64,000 bases of DNA. Origin: Clostridiaceae bacterium. Its GTDB lineage: Bacteria > Bacillota > Clostridia > DSM-8532. Below are positions 24,496 through 33,868 of the stretch, piece after piece. The notes under the pieces were generated by a model. It searched no databases. It saw nothing but the letters and a program-made list of their open reading frames with translations, and was not told the DNA's origin. Made by a program: the position numbers and the translations under genes. The DNA lies in assembly GCA_012521705.1 (NCBI GenBank), contig JAAYLX010000041.1:1-64000 (forward strand), given 5' to 3'. Within the stretch, counting starts at the first letter, position 1; every line of letters begins with the position of its first letter.

Positions 24496-26265
24496 ATGAG
24501 ACGTAGAATTGTAGTCCTTTATGTTTTCCTTGCAGTTATTGTTTCTTCTTTGGTGGCATACGTCACCTATCGCTATTCTTCCCAGATGTATATTAGTGAA
24601 GTCGAGAACAGCCTTAAAAATGAAGCTGTTTTATTGGCATATACCTTGAAGAACATGAACGGTTCAGGCATCAACGACGGAGATGTGAAAGAAATTGCAG
24701 CTCTGATGGATGCAAACAAGGCTGACAAGACGTATGAAAGAAGAATAACCCTGATAAGCAGGGAAGGCGATGTCATAGCTGATTCAAGCGCTCTTTCGGA
24801 CTCTATGGAAAACCACCTCGACCGTGTTGAAGTCAAAATGGCCCTTGAGAAGGGTCTTGGGACAGACATAAGAAAAAGCGAAACTACAAACAAAAATCTT
24901 ATTTATGTAGCATATTATTCAGAGGATATTGATTGTATAGTACGAATCTCCGCGACGGTTGAACATATCAATGAAATCCGCAATACCATACTTTTTTACG
25001 CGGTTATTGCGGTTTTGTTCGCCATGGTCATATCTTCCTACATTGCCCTTAAGCTTTCAAACTTTGTATTAAGGCCTATTTCAAGGCTTGTAAAAGAGTA
25101 CGGAGACAATAAAGAGGACAGGGAAAGCCGCGGGAGGGATAAAAAGGACGAAGTGTCCCAGCTTTCATACACCCTGAGCAGCCTCACCCAGAGCCTTGAA
25201 GATATTATCAAGGAACTGAAGGACAGAAATGCAAGGGTCAACACGATTATTAACAGCTTGAATAATGCCATTATTGCAGTGGATAAGTCCATGCATGTCA
25301 TTATGATTAATCCCGTTGCCAAAGCGATGTTTAATATTAATTACAAAAATGACCCTGTGGGAGTTCCTCTTGTGCATATCATCCGCAACAAGAGGATTAA
25401 TGATTTACTGATAAAGTCCATTACCGGCAATATGGTCCTGGATGACGAGATCCATCTTACTGAAAACGGAAAGCGAATTATATCGGTGCATGTATCTCCC
25501 ATATACCCCGATGAGGGGAACGAAAACAATGGAGGAGCCCTTGCTCTTATTACTGATATAACACAGGTTCGCAAGCTTGAAGAAATAAGGTCGGAGTTTG
25601 TATCCAACGTCACCCATGAGCTTAAAACTCCCTTGACTTCAATTCAGGGGTTTGTGGAAACATTGAAGAACGGCGCCTTATACGACAGCAATGTAGCCGT
25701 AAAGTTTCTGGATATAATAGAAATTGAGGCTGACAGGCTTCGCTCCCTTATTAATGACATATTGGAATTGTCTGAAATAGAGAACAAAAAGCAGGAGACC
25801 GATTTAAGCTATTTCAAATTGCATCCTCTGGTGGCTGAAATATCGGAAATGCTCTCAAATGCAGCCGAGGATAAAAATATCGATATTAAAATACAGGTAT
25901 CTCCGGAGATTGAACTCCGGGCAAACCGGGGACATGTAAAACAGCTTCTCATTAATTTAATGGATAATGCTATTAAATATAACAAAACAGGCGGGCAGGT
26001 AATTGTGTCTGCCCAGGTTTTCGGAAGCATTCTGGAAATCAGTGTGAAAGACACAGGCATAGGTATACCTGAAGAACATACCGACCGTATATTTGAAAGG
26101 TTCTACCGTGTTGACAAAGGCCGCTCGAGAGAAATGGGCGGAACAGGCCTTGGCCTTTCCATAGTAAAACACATTGTTCAGCTCTATAACGGGTCTGTAA
26201 GACTTGTTAGCCGGGAAGGGGAAGGCAGTGAATTTATAGTCACTCTTCCGGTTATTGCAGGTTAA
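24496..26265 (+). CDS. PhoR/WalK-type sensor histidine kinase
   Basis: A 589-aa membrane kinase. Order: TM1 (about 4-25), extracytoplasmic sensor (about 30-165), TM2 (about 168-190), HAMP (190-245), PAS (about 250-350), HisKA with phosphoacceptor His374 (FVSNVTHELKTPLTSIQGFVETL), and HATPase_c with N box DNAIKYNKTGG, G1 DTGIGIPEEH and G2 GTGLGLSIVKHI. ATG 24496 is preferred because GGAAAGG is 7 bases upstream; TTG 24469 is an alternative. It starts shortly after cdaR and probably pairs with the regulator at 21477. Its stop is 1 base from the end of the opposing Crp-type gene. Confidence 0.9.
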   Translation: MRRRIVVLYVFLAVIVSSLVAYVTYRYSSQMYISEVENSLKNEAVLLAYTLKNMNGSGINDGDVKEIAALMDANKADKTYERRITLISREGDVIADSSALSDSMENHLDRVEVKMALEKGLGTDIRKSETTNKNLIYVAYYSEDIDCIVRISATVEHINEIRNTILFYAVIAVLFAMVISSYIALKLSNFVLRPISRLVKEYGDNKEDRESRGRDKKDEVSQLSYTLSSLTQSLEDIIKELKDRNARVNTIINSLNNAIIAVDKSMHVIMINPVAKAMFNINYKNDPVGVPLVHIIRNKRINDLLIKSITGNMVLDDEIHLTENGKRIISVHVSPIYPDEGNENNGGALALITDITQVRKLEEIRSEFVSNVTHELKTPLTSIQGFVETLKNGALYDSNVAVKFLDIIEIEADRLRSLINDILELSEIENKKQETDLSYFKLHPLVAEISEMLSNAAEDKNIDIKIQVSPEIELRANRGHVKQLLINLMDNAIKYNKTGGQVIVSAQVFGSILEISVKDTGIGIPEEHTDRIFERFYRVDKGRSREMGGTGLGLSIVKHIVQLYNGSVRLVSREGEGSEFIVTLPVIAG

Positions 26266-26266
26266 T

Positions 26267-26920
26267 TTATCTTGAATGATAGGTAACTTTCCCCCGCTGC
26301 AAGGACACGATGCCGTTTGCCTCCATTTCTTTTAACAGACGGCTGACCACTTCTCTTGCGGTTCCGATTTCCGAAGCAATAATTTCGTGGGTGGAATATA
26401 AAGGATATGTGCCATTGGCTGTTTTGGTTATGAGATAATCCAAAAGCCTGTCGCTTGTTTTTTTGAAAGTAATGTTTTCGACCAGGTTCAATACCGAGTA
26501 GAATTTTGAAGCCATGGAAGAGAAAAGATATTTTTGCAGGGCAGGGATTTCAAAAAAGAATTTCCTGAATACTTCCGCGGGCATCACCACAACCTCGGAA
26601 GCCTGTTCAGCCCTGGCTGCAACAGGGAACGCAACTTCACCTGTTCCCAGAAAACAGGCTACGGTAAGGACACAGGTTTCTCCCCTGCCAATACGGTAGA
26701 GGGTGATTTCCCTGCCTTCTTCAGATAATTTGTAAATGCGGATTGCACCTGATAATACAAAAATCACATTTGAGCATTTTTCACTCTCATCCAGTAAGAT
26801 AGTATCAGGCGCTATTTTATTGTAGTACAGAGAATCTATGAATTTCTGTTTTTGGCTTCCCAAATCATATACAAAAGGAAAAGCCTTTGAAAACCTGATT
26901 ATTGTTTTTTGATCAAGCAT
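26267..26920 (-). CDS. Crp/Fnr-family transcriptional regulator
   Basis: A 217-aa regulator with an N-terminal cyclic-nucleotide-binding-fold domain (about 25-130, CSNVIFVLSGAIRIYKLSEEGREITLYRIGRGETCVLTVACFLG) and a C-terminal winged helix (STHEIIASEIGTAREVVSRLLKEMEANG). The cysteines present (Cys48, Cys92, Cys98) do not make the N-terminal four-cysteine cluster of Fnr, so oxygen sensing through such a cluster is unlikely. GAGG lies 9 bases before the ATG. Targets and effector are unknown. Confidence 0.88.
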   Translation of the reverse strand: MLDQKTIIRFSKAFPFVYDLGSQKQKFIDSLYYNKIAPDTILLDESEKCSNVIFVLSGAIRIYKLSEEGREITLYRIGRGETCVLTVACFLGTGEVAFPVAARAEQASEVVVMPAEVFRKFFFEIPALQKYLFSSMASKFYSVLNLVENITFKKTSDRLLDYLITKTANGTYPLYSTHEIIASEIGTAREVVSRLLKEMEANGIVSLQRGKVTYHSR

Positions 26921-26997
26921 AACCGCAACCTCAGTATGGTTTTTTATTATTATAGCATATTAATAAGAGTGTTCAGGCAGTATCCCGGGACATAAAA

Positions 26998-27029
26998 CAA
27001 AAAAAGCTGCCGGTTTTAGTACCGACAGC
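26998..27029 (-). terminator. Terminator of the thioredoxin gene
   Basis: On the minus strand, stem GCTGTCGGT / ACCGGCAGC (one mismatch), then a run of seven to eight T. Confidence 0.85.
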
Positions 27030-27054
27030 CTCTTATTATAAATCAGCTTAAAGC

Positions 27055-27363
27055 TTACAGAATCTTTTTAAAATCTTCCTTGCTTCGGAAGCCCACAACT
27101 TTGTTGGTAGCTTTGCCTTCTTTGAAAGCAATTACGGTGGGGATACTCATAACACCAAATTTGCTGGCCAATTCAGGTTCTTCGTCTACGTTAACCTTTA
27201 AAATCTTCACTTTGCCCTGCATTTCACTGGCGAGCTCATCCAATACGGGGGCAAGCATTCTGCAGGGGCCGCACCATGGTGCCCAGAAGTCAACTAAAAC
27301 CGGCAATTCGGAATTTGATATTTCAGCATCGAAATCATTTTTTGTTACATTTTTAATATCCAT
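27055..27363 (-). CDS. trxA: Thioredoxin
   Basis: A 102-aa thioredoxin with the active site WCGPC (Cys31, Cys34) and cis-proline loop MSIPT. It reduces protein disulfides in the cytoplasm with electrons from a thioredoxin reductase, whose gene is not in this window. ATG 27363 is chosen because AAAGGAG is upstream; the longer frame from TTG 27384 contains the ribosome site itself. It is monocistronic with its own terminator. Normal length. Confidence 0.95.
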   Translation of the reverse strand: MDIKNVTKNDFDAEISNSELPVLVDFWAPWCGPCRMLAPVLDELASEMQGKVKILKVNVDEEPELASKFGVMSIPTVIAFKEGKATNKVVGFRSKEDFKKIL

Positions 27364-27576
27364 ATAATTAACTCCTTTCAGCAAAATTCATTAATTCTGT
27401 CCGTAACTTTAATATAACGCATCAGAAACGCAATATTCAGTGATAAAGTTACAGATTTATTATATGGCCGCACAATAATTAACAGAAATATTTCTTTTCA
27501 TAAAAAGCCCTTTAATCTTTTTTAATTCTGTGAAATAATATTATCCGTCTTTAATAATACCACAATAAGGAGAACA

Positions 27577-28308
27577 ATGGAAATGAGTATAAGTAAAATA
27601 ATAAATACAATAATCTGCATTCTGCTTTTTGCAGGAATCTTAGCCGGATGTTCCGGAAAAACCGAAGAGGCTCCTCCCTCGCCCACACCTGTTACCATCG
27701 GGGAAGGGGATAACCAGATTACTTTTATTCCGGGATATCAATTTTACCCCCCTCAGAAAGGCGATAAAATCGCCATTATAAAAACCAGCATGGGCGATAT
27801 CAAAATCAAGCTGTTCCCCGAAAAAGCCCTCAAAGCTGTCGAGAACTTTACAACACTTGCTGAACAAGGATATTATGACAATCTCATTTTCCACCGGGTT
27901 ATTAATGATTTCATGATCCAGGGCGGAGATCCCAATGGCGATGGAACAGGCGGTGAAAGTAAATGGGGCGAACCTTTTGAGGACGAATTTGATGTCGATC
28001 TTCTGAATTACCGCGGCGCCCTTTCAATGGCCAATTCAGGTCCGGACACCAATGGCAGCCAGTTTTTCATAGTACAGAAAAAGAATATGGACGATGTGAT
28101 GGAATCTTTAAAAGCCACATATCCTGAGGAACTTGTGGAGTTGTATAAAAACGGCGGAACTCCCTGGCTTGACTTTGCCCACACAGTATTTGGCCAGGTT
28201 TATGAGGGCATGGATGTAGTGGATAAAATTGCTGGAGTAAAAACCGATGAAAATGACAAACCATTGGAAGATGTCATTATTAAGACCATAGAGATTAAAG
28301 AGTTTTAG
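27577..28308 (+). CDS. Lipoprotein cyclophilin-type peptidyl-prolyl isomerase
   Basis: A 243-aa protein with a lipoprotein signal (residues 1-25, lipobox LAGC, Cys25), a Pro/Ser/Thr linker and a cyclophilin domain from about residue 65 ([62 protein letters not shown]). It should isomerise proline bonds in exported proteins at the outer face of the membrane. AAGGAG is 5 bases before ATG 27577. A normal bacterial form with a small insert ([24 protein letters not shown]) before HTVFGQV. Confidence 0.93.
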   Translation: MEMSISKIINTIICILLFAGILAGCSGKTEEAPPSPTPVTIGEGDNQITFIPGYQFYPPQKGDKIAIIKTSMGDIKIKLFPEKALKAVENFTTLAEQGYYDNLIFHRVINDFMIQGGDPNGDGTGGESKWGEPFEDEFDVDLLNYRGALSMANSGPDTNGSQFFIVQKKNMDDVMESLKATYPEELVELYKNGGTPWLDFAHTVFGQVYEGMDVVDKIAGVKTDENDKPLEDVIIKTIEIKEF

Positions 28309-28397
28309 TAAAAAATGGATTGTGAGAAAAGGTTTTGCCCTGATCTGACGGATAATGACAACAGGCGAAAATCTGATAATATGAATTAAATCAAGGA

Positions 28398-29207
28398 GTG
28401 AGAATAGAGTTTAACAGGATGACTTTTAAGAACAAGGGCAAGATGCTGCTTGCGGCAATACTCATAATAGCCGGCACATTGCTGTGCATGAATACTGTTA
28501 CTGCTTACCGCTATTTTACCGACTGGAATTTTGGCGTTGTCATGCCTGCCTTTATGGGTATATGCTGCTGGTTATATTCCCTTAAACTCATTTTTATTGA
28601 CGGTCCTCTGATCAAAAACCAGGGGCTGCGGACTGCCGTTATCCTGGCGGCAGTAGCCTTCCTGTTGTTTTTTGCAGTTGTAGAGATTCTGATTATTACC
28701 GATCCTATTATCCACGACTCTGACAATGCCGGAGAGGTTGATACAGTCATTGTTTTGGGATGTGGAATCTGGCCTGACGGCAGACCCACCCAGTCCCTGT
28801 CATCCAGGCTGGACAGAGCCCTTTCATATTATGAGGAGAACCCCCATGTAAATATTATTGTTTCAGGGGGACAGGGCCCCAACGAGCCTTTTCCTGAAGC
28901 CCTCACCATGAAAAAATATTTGATTGACCGGGGTGTTTCTGAAGAAAAAATCATAGTTGAGGATAAGTCCACAAGTACCCGTGAGAATTTTGAATTTTCC
29001 AGGGCATTGATGGACGAACCGGGAAATGAAATAATCAAGGTTGTTTTTGTCACCAATGAATTCCATGTTTTCAGGTCAAGAATCCTTGCAAAGCGTTTTG
29101 GCTTTGACGCCTACGCCTTATCTGCACCTACTCCGAGAGTAGTACTGTTCAACAGCTACTTAAGGGAATTCTTTGCCTTTGTAAAATCCATGCTTGTTGA
29201 TTACTGA
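28398..29207 (+). CDS. YdcF/DUF218-family membrane protein
   Basis: A 269-aa protein with three to four N-terminal helices (about 15-100) and a C-terminal DUF218 domain: DTVIVLGCGIWPDGRPTQSLSSRLDRA, SGGQGPNEPFPEALTMKKYL, EDKSTSTRENFEFS and VTNEFHVFRS. The family is linked to envelope polysaccharide handling (ElyC/SanA-like) but the reaction is unsettled. The start is uncertain: GTG 28398 is too close to AAGGAG and ATG 28419 too far, so initiation may be atypical. It lies 90 bases after the cyclophilin gene and may be transcribed with it. Confidence 0.8.
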   Translation: MRIEFNRMTFKNKGKMLLAAILIIAGTLLCMNTVTAYRYFTDWNFGVVMPAFMGICCWLYSLKLIFIDGPLIKNQGLRTAVILAAVAFLLFFAVVEILIITDPIIHDSDNAGEVDTVIVLGCGIWPDGRPTQSLSSRLDRALSYYEENPHVNIIVSGGQGPNEPFPEALTMKKYLIDRGVSEEKIIVEDKSTSTRENFEFSRALMDEPGNEIIKVVFVTNEFHVFRSRILAKRFGFDAYALSAPTPRVVLFNSYLREFFAFVKSMLVDY

Positions 29208-29224
29208 TTTGGATAATAATTTTT

Positions 29225-29761
29225 TTACTCTTTTTCTTTACCAAGAAGGACACCTATTACCTGGGGATAAATCTCCTTGGCATGTTTTTTCCAGTTTGCG
29301 CAGATGGAACGCGCATCTTCCCTGGAACCTACAGAAAGGCGAATGTCTATAAGAGGTTTAAAATCTTCCACTATCTTGCACTTAACTTCATATTCGTTCT
29401 CATTTTCAAGTGTGTACTCGGCAATAATCGAGGTTTCAAGACGAATAACAGAGCGTATTGCCTCAATGTTTTTCTCTATCCTTACCCTTATCCCGTACGG
29501 AACAAGATAATTGAACAGTTCAAGCATCTTGCGGCCTTCGGGAGCAAGGCTGTAATAATCAATATTCTCTTTTGTCTCAGTCGTTATGAGGTTATCCACC
29601 TGCATTTCATGGATGCTTTGCTGCAGGAGAAAATAGTTCATGTAACGGTTTTCCAGCATAATACGGGTGAGCTGCATATTGCTGACAGGTACTCTTACCT
29701 GGTCAAGGAAATATAAAAGCAAGACTTTATTTTCGGCTTTTTCGCGGCTTTCAATATCCAT
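29225..29761 (-). CDS. DUF4364 family protein
   Basis: A 178-aa soluble protein. The N-terminal part looks like a winged helix (KVLLLYFLDQVRVPVSNMQLTRIMLENRYMNYFLLQQSIHEM, DYYSLAPEGRKML) and the C-terminal half is a beta-rich domain. I recognise it as DUF4364, a clostridial family of probable DNA-binding proteins with unknown targets. ATG 29761 has AAGGAG at 9 bases; a TTG at 29767 is less likely. It converges on the DUF218 gene 17 bases away. Confidence 0.8.
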   Translation of the reverse strand: MDIESREKAENKVLLLYFLDQVRVPVSNMQLTRIMLENRYMNYFLLQQSIHEMQVDNLITTETKENIDYYSLAPEGRKMLELFNYLVPYGIRVRIEKNIEAIRSVIRLETSIIAEYTLENENEYEVKCKIVEDFKPLIDIRLSVGSREDARSICANWKKHAKEIYPQVIGVLLGKEKE

Positions 29762-29997
29762 GTCCAATTGCTCCTTGATGCAATTATTGAGGTTTTATGC
29801 AGACCAGAGATGTTGAAACGTAAAAATTCTCCCTAATTTTATCATAATTATGTACGACATGCCACGAGAAGGAGAAAAAATCTGAAATAGATCGTTCCGC
29901 CGGAAACCTGATGCATAAACCAAAGTATCTGTCTTCCGGGAAATTTATTAAAAAGTTAAATGGTTTAGTTCAAAATAAAATTTAAAGGGTATATATC

Positions 29998-30020
29998 TTA
30001 ATGTACCCCTTAATGTACCC
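29998..30020. repeat. Tandem 12-base repeat upstream of the nucleotidase gene
   Basis: TTAATGTACCC occurs twice with a 12-base period (29998-30008, 30010-30020), and GGGTA at 29988-29992 pairs inversely with either TACCC. It lies 25-47 bases before the ATG, so it may be a regulator site or leader structure. Confidence 0.5.
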
Positions 30021-30044
30021 AATGAAGTAAGGAGGAAAAAGAAA

Positions 30045-31673
30045 ATGAAAAGGGTAAAATTGTTGTCCTTGATTATGGTTTTCATCCTTGTCTTCTCCAT
30101 GGCGGCATTTGCAAGTGAGGCTTCAACTTCAAAAACTGTATATATTATTCACACCAATGACGTACATTCAAGAGTGACTGACAGCGCAGGCATGGGCTAT
30201 GCAAAAGTAGCCGGATTGGCAGCCAGCATTAAAACTGAAAAAGGTACAGAACCAATTCTCGTTGATGCAGGCGATGCTTTGCACGGACAGACAATTGCCA
30301 CCCTTGAGCAGGGAGAAAGCATAGTAAATATCATGAATAAAGTGGGCTACCATGTTATGACTCCCGGTAACCATGATTTCAACTATGGTAAAGACAGACT
30401 TATGGAACTGAAAGAAAAAGCAACCTTTGAAATAATCTCCGCAAACATAAAACGTGAAGACGGAACAACCTTACTGGCACCCTGGACAATTATCGAAAGG
30501 GATGGAGTAAAAATAGCATTCTTTGGTCTTTCAACACCTGAAACCGCATACAAAACCAATCCCAAGAATGTCACCGGACTTACTTTTGACGATCCGGTCA
30601 AGACCGCTGAGAACATGGTAAAAGAGCTTAGCGGAAAAGCCGATGTAATTGTTTGTGTTTCCCATCTGGGACTTGATGAATCCAGTGAAATCACAAGCAA
30701 ACTCGTCGCCGAAAGGGTTGAGGGAATTGACCTTATTATTGACGGTCACAGCCATACTCAACTGACAGAGCCCTTGAAGGTTGGAAACACCCTCATAGTC
30801 CAGACAGGCGAGTATCTGAACAATGTGGGTCTCGTTGAGATTAATCTGGACAGCAAAAACGCTGTTACCGGAATTAAGGCCGAACTTAAGAGTAAGGAAC
30901 AGGTGGCCGATATTTCCGCAGACGAGGGTGTAACCGCTGCTATTGAGAGTTATAATGAGTCCCAGAAGGCAATACTTGATGAAGTTATTGCTATAAGTGA
31001 CATTCACTTTGATGGTGAACGCCAAAATGTTAGGACCGGCCCAACAAACCTGGCATGCCTTATCACAACTGCCATGGTTGAAGCAACCGGCGCGGATTTG
31101 GCCATTACAAACGGAGGCGGAATAAGAGCCAGCATAGAGCCGGGAGAAATAACCCGCGGAGATATTGTAACCGTGCTTCCTTTTGGAAACTATATCGTGA
31201 CCAAGAAAATGAAGGGTTCGGACATACTGGCCGCCCTTGAACATGGTCTTTCACAATACCCGAATCCCAACGGCGGACACCCGCAGGTTGCAAATGTTGA
31301 ATATTTCTTTGATGCGACAAAACCTGCCGGTCAGCGCCTTGTCTACGTCAAGATAAAAGGCGAGAAATTGGATCCTGCCAAAGAATATATCGTTGCCACA
31401 AATGACTTTATGGCAGCAGGCGGGGATGGATATCCGTTCCAGGATCTGCCACTGGTAAATGAATTCCAGGCACTTGACGAGGCAGTAATAGAATATATTA
31501 CAAATCACCCTGAGAAGCTGAAATATACAACTTATGTAATTCAGCCGGGTGACGCTTTATGGAAGATTGCGAAAAAGACCGGACACTTCTGGCTTGAGAT
31601 TGCAAATATAAACAATCTGGAAAATCCGGACCTTATTTATGCAGGGGATAAGCTGTTAATACCCGCATGGTAA
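30045..31673 (+). CDS. Exported 5'-nucleotidase/UDP-sugar hydrolase with LysM domain
   Basis: A 542-aa protein: signal peptide (1-24), calcineurin-like metallophosphatase domain (IIHTNDVHSRV, VDAGDALHGQ, GNHDFNYG, VSHLGLDE, DGHSHTQ; about 30-270), C-terminal nucleotidase domain (about 310-490, ITNGGGIRASIEPGEITRGDIVTVLPFGN) and a single LysM (about 497-542, YVIQPGDALWKIAKKTGHF) that binds wall glycan. It should release phosphate from nucleotides at the cell surface. AAGGAGG precedes ATG 30045. Monocistronic with a long terminator. The LysM replaces the LPXTG-type or SLH anchors of relatives. Confidence 0.93.
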   Translation: MKRVKLLSLIMVFILVFSMAAFASEASTSKTVYIIHTNDVHSRVTDSAGMGYAKVAGLAASIKTEKGTEPILVDAGDALHGQTIATLEQGESIVNIMNKVGYHVMTPGNHDFNYGKDRLMELKEKATFEIISANIKREDGTTLLAPWTIIERDGVKIAFFGLSTPETAYKTNPKNVTGLTFDDPVKTAENMVKELSGKADVIVCVSHLGLDESSEITSKLVAERVEGIDLIIDGHSHTQLTEPLKVGNTLIVQTGEYLNNVGLVEINLDSKNAVTGIKAELKSKEQVADISADEGVTAAIESYNESQKAILDEVIAISDIHFDGERQNVRTGPTNLACLITTAMVEATGADLAITNGGGIRASIEPGEITRGDIVTVLPFGNYIVTKKMKGSDILAALEHGLSQYPNPNGGHPQVANVEYFFDATKPAGQRLVYVKIKGEKLDPAKEYIVATNDFMAAGGDGYPFQDLPLVNEFQALDEAVIEYITNHPEKLKYTTYVIQPGDALWKIAKKTGHFWLEIANINNLENPDLIYAGDKLLIPAW

Positions 31674-31715
31674 TATTAAACTGCAAAATCTGAATATTAA
31701 TTTGCAAATAATCAG

Positions 31716-31757
31716 AATGATAATAAGCACGGAACCTCCGTGCTTATTATCATTTTT
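31716..31757 (+). terminator. Strong terminator of the nucleotidase gene
   Basis: An 18-bp perfect stem ending GCACGGA/TCCGTGC, loop ACC, followed by T5. Confidence 0.93.
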
Positions 31758-31865
31758 GCAATTTTACATCATGCAAGTTGCATGGGGGGGGGGAAACTTG
31801 TGTTATTAGTGCTGAAACACTATTCATTTGGCCCTGAATGTGCCTAACTTCGTTCAATATGTATC

Positions 31866-31895
31866 TTGCCTGCAAACTTAACATTGGGTTATAAT
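31866..31895 (+). promoter_or_regulatory. Promoter of the aconitase operon
   Basis: TTGCCT (31866-31871), 18-base spacer, TATAAT (31890-31895), about 33 bases before the aconitase ATG. A ten-G homopolymer (31784-31793) lies 72 bases upstream. Confidence 0.6.
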
Positions 31896-31927
31896 CACAT
31901 AATAATACGATAAAGGGATGATGCAAA

Positions 31928-33844
31928 ATGGCAGGAACTATTACAGAAAAAATTCTGGCTAAACATATCGTGGAAGGCGAAGCCAAAATGGGTTGCGAGG
32001 TAGCGCTGAAAATAGACAATACCCTTACCCAGGATGCAACCGGTACCATGGCTTACTTGCAATTTGAGGCTATTGGTATAGACAGGGTCAAAACTCAGTT
32101 CAGTGTCAGTTTTGTTGATCATAATACATTACAGACAGACTTCAAAAATGCTGATGATCATAGATTTTTGGAATCTGTTGCAAAAAGGTACGGAATTTAC
32201 TTCTCCAAGCCTGGCAACGGTATCTGCCACCAACTGTTTCTTGAGCGTTTCGCCATACCCGGAAACACACTCATAGGTTCTGACAGCCATACTCCAACCG
32301 CAGGAGGTATAGGTTGCTTTGCCATGGGAGCCGGCGGCCTTGACGTTGCATGTGCAATGGCAGGCGAACCTTTCCGTATAAAATACCCTAAAATAGTTGG
32401 CATAAAGCTCACAGGCAAGCTTAACCCCTGGGTTTCAGCCAAGGACGTAATTCTTGAAGTCCTGAGCCGGGTTGACGTCAAGGGAAATGTGGGCAAGGTA
32501 TTTGAATACTTTGGCGATGGTGTAAAAACTCTCAGTGTTCCGGATCGTGCAACCATTACCAACATGGGTACCGAAACCGGATGTACAACAAGTATCTTCC
32601 CCAGCGATGAAGTTACAAGACAGTTTTTGATAGCTCAGGGCAGGGAGAAGGACTTTGTGCCTCTTGTTGCTGATGATGACGCAGTTTATGATGAAGTGAT
32701 TGAAATAGATTTATCAAGTGTGGAGCCAATGGTGGCCCTTCCTCACAGCCCCGGACTGGTCAAAAAAGTCAGGGAAGTAGGCCCCATAAAGGTGGACCAG
32801 GTTGCCATAGGTTCTTGCACCAACTCTTCTTTGAGAGATCTTAAAATAGTTGCAAGAATTCTTAAAGGCAAAACTATTTCAGATACACTGCACATGTTTA
32901 TCAGCCCGGGTTCAAGGCAGGTAGTCGAGCACCTTGTAAATGATGGTGAATATGTTGATCTGGTACGCGCAGGAGCGCGAATCATAGAAAATGCCTGCGG
33001 CCCTTGCATAGGCATGGGTTGTGCCCCGGCATCAGGCTCTGTTTCAGTTAGAACCTTCAACCGTAATTTCGAGGGAAGAAGCGGAACCAAGGACGCAAAA
33101 GTTTATCTCGCAAGTCCTGAAACAGCGGCAGCAACAGCGCTTACAGGCTATCTTACAGACCCGAGGGATCTGGGAGGGGATTCAACAATTGAGCTTCCCG
33201 AAAGGTTTATTGTAAATGACAATATGATTATAAAACCCCTGCCTGAAGAAGAGGCCAAGAAGGTTGAGATTGTCAGAGGTCCGAACATTAAGCCGCTGCC
33301 GACCTTTGACCCGTTGTCCGATACACTGAAAGGAAAGGCTTTGATAAAGGTGGGAGACAATATTACCACCGACCATATTATGCCCGCAGGCGCGAGGGTA
33401 CTTCCTTTCAGAAGCAATATTCCTGAGATCTCCAAATTTGTTTTTGAAGCGGTTGATCCTGACTTCTACAGAAAGGCAAGAGAATCGGGCGGAGGATTTA
33501 TCATTGGCGGTGAGAACTACGGCCAAGGCTCCAGCCGTGAGCACGCAGCGCTGGCCCCCAAATATCTTGGTGTAAAGGCTGTAGTTGTAAAAAGTTTTGC
33601 AAGGATACACCTGGCAAACCTCATTAATTTCGGTATTGTGCCTCTTACCTTCAGGAATCCTGAGGACTACGACAGGATAGATGAAGGCGACAACCTGGAA
33701 ATTGAGATAGGTGACTTGAAAGGTGCCTGTGTTCTTAAAAATGCTACAAAGAACATAACCATAGAACTTGAACACACCCTTTCAGAAAAAGATGCCGAGA
33801 TACTCAAATGCGGCGGAAAGCTTCCATGGTTAAAGAGCAGATGA
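31928..33844 (+). CDS. Aconitate hydratase, short (Aquifex-type) form
   Basis: A 638-aa aconitase that converts citrate to isocitrate through a [4Fe-4S] cluster. Cluster cysteines are visible in IGSCTNSS and CGPCIGMGC. The swivel domain lies at the C-terminus (about 480-638, GDNITTDHIMPAG, GENYGQGSSREHAALAP, SFARIHLANLINFGIVPL). It is shorter than the about 900-aa AcnA type and matches the putative Aquifex-type class. AAAGGG is 10 bases before ATG 31928. Isocitrate dehydrogenase follows after 24 bases, so the two enzymes act in series and are co-transcribed. Confidence 0.93.
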   Translation: MAGTITEKILAKHIVEGEAKMGCEVALKIDNTLTQDATGTMAYLQFEAIGIDRVKTQFSVSFVDHNTLQTDFKNADDHRFLESVAKRYGIYFSKPGNGICHQLFLERFAIPGNTLIGSDSHTPTAGGIGCFAMGAGGLDVACAMAGEPFRIKYPKIVGIKLTGKLNPWVSAKDVILEVLSRVDVKGNVGKVFEYFGDGVKTLSVPDRATITNMGTETGCTTSIFPSDEVTRQFLIAQGREKDFVPLVADDDAVYDEVIEIDLSSVEPMVALPHSPGLVKKVREVGPIKVDQVAIGSCTNSSLRDLKIVARILKGKTISDTLHMFISPGSRQVVEHLVNDGEYVDLVRAGARIIENACGPCIGMGCAPASGSVSVRTFNRNFEGRSGTKDAKVYLASPETAAATALTGYLTDPRDLGGDSTIELPERFIVNDNMIIKPLPEEEAKKVEIVRGPNIKPLPTFDPLSDTLKGKALIKVGDNITTDHIMPAGARVLPFRSNIPEISKFVFEAVDPDFYRKARESGGGFIIGGENYGQGSSREHAALAPKYLGVKAVVVKSFARIHLANLINFGIVPLTFRNPEDYDRIDEGDNLEIEIGDLKGACVLKNATKNITIELEHTLSEKDAEILKCGGKLPWLKSR

Positions 33845-33868
33845 ACTTTTGAGGAGGATATATAGAGG

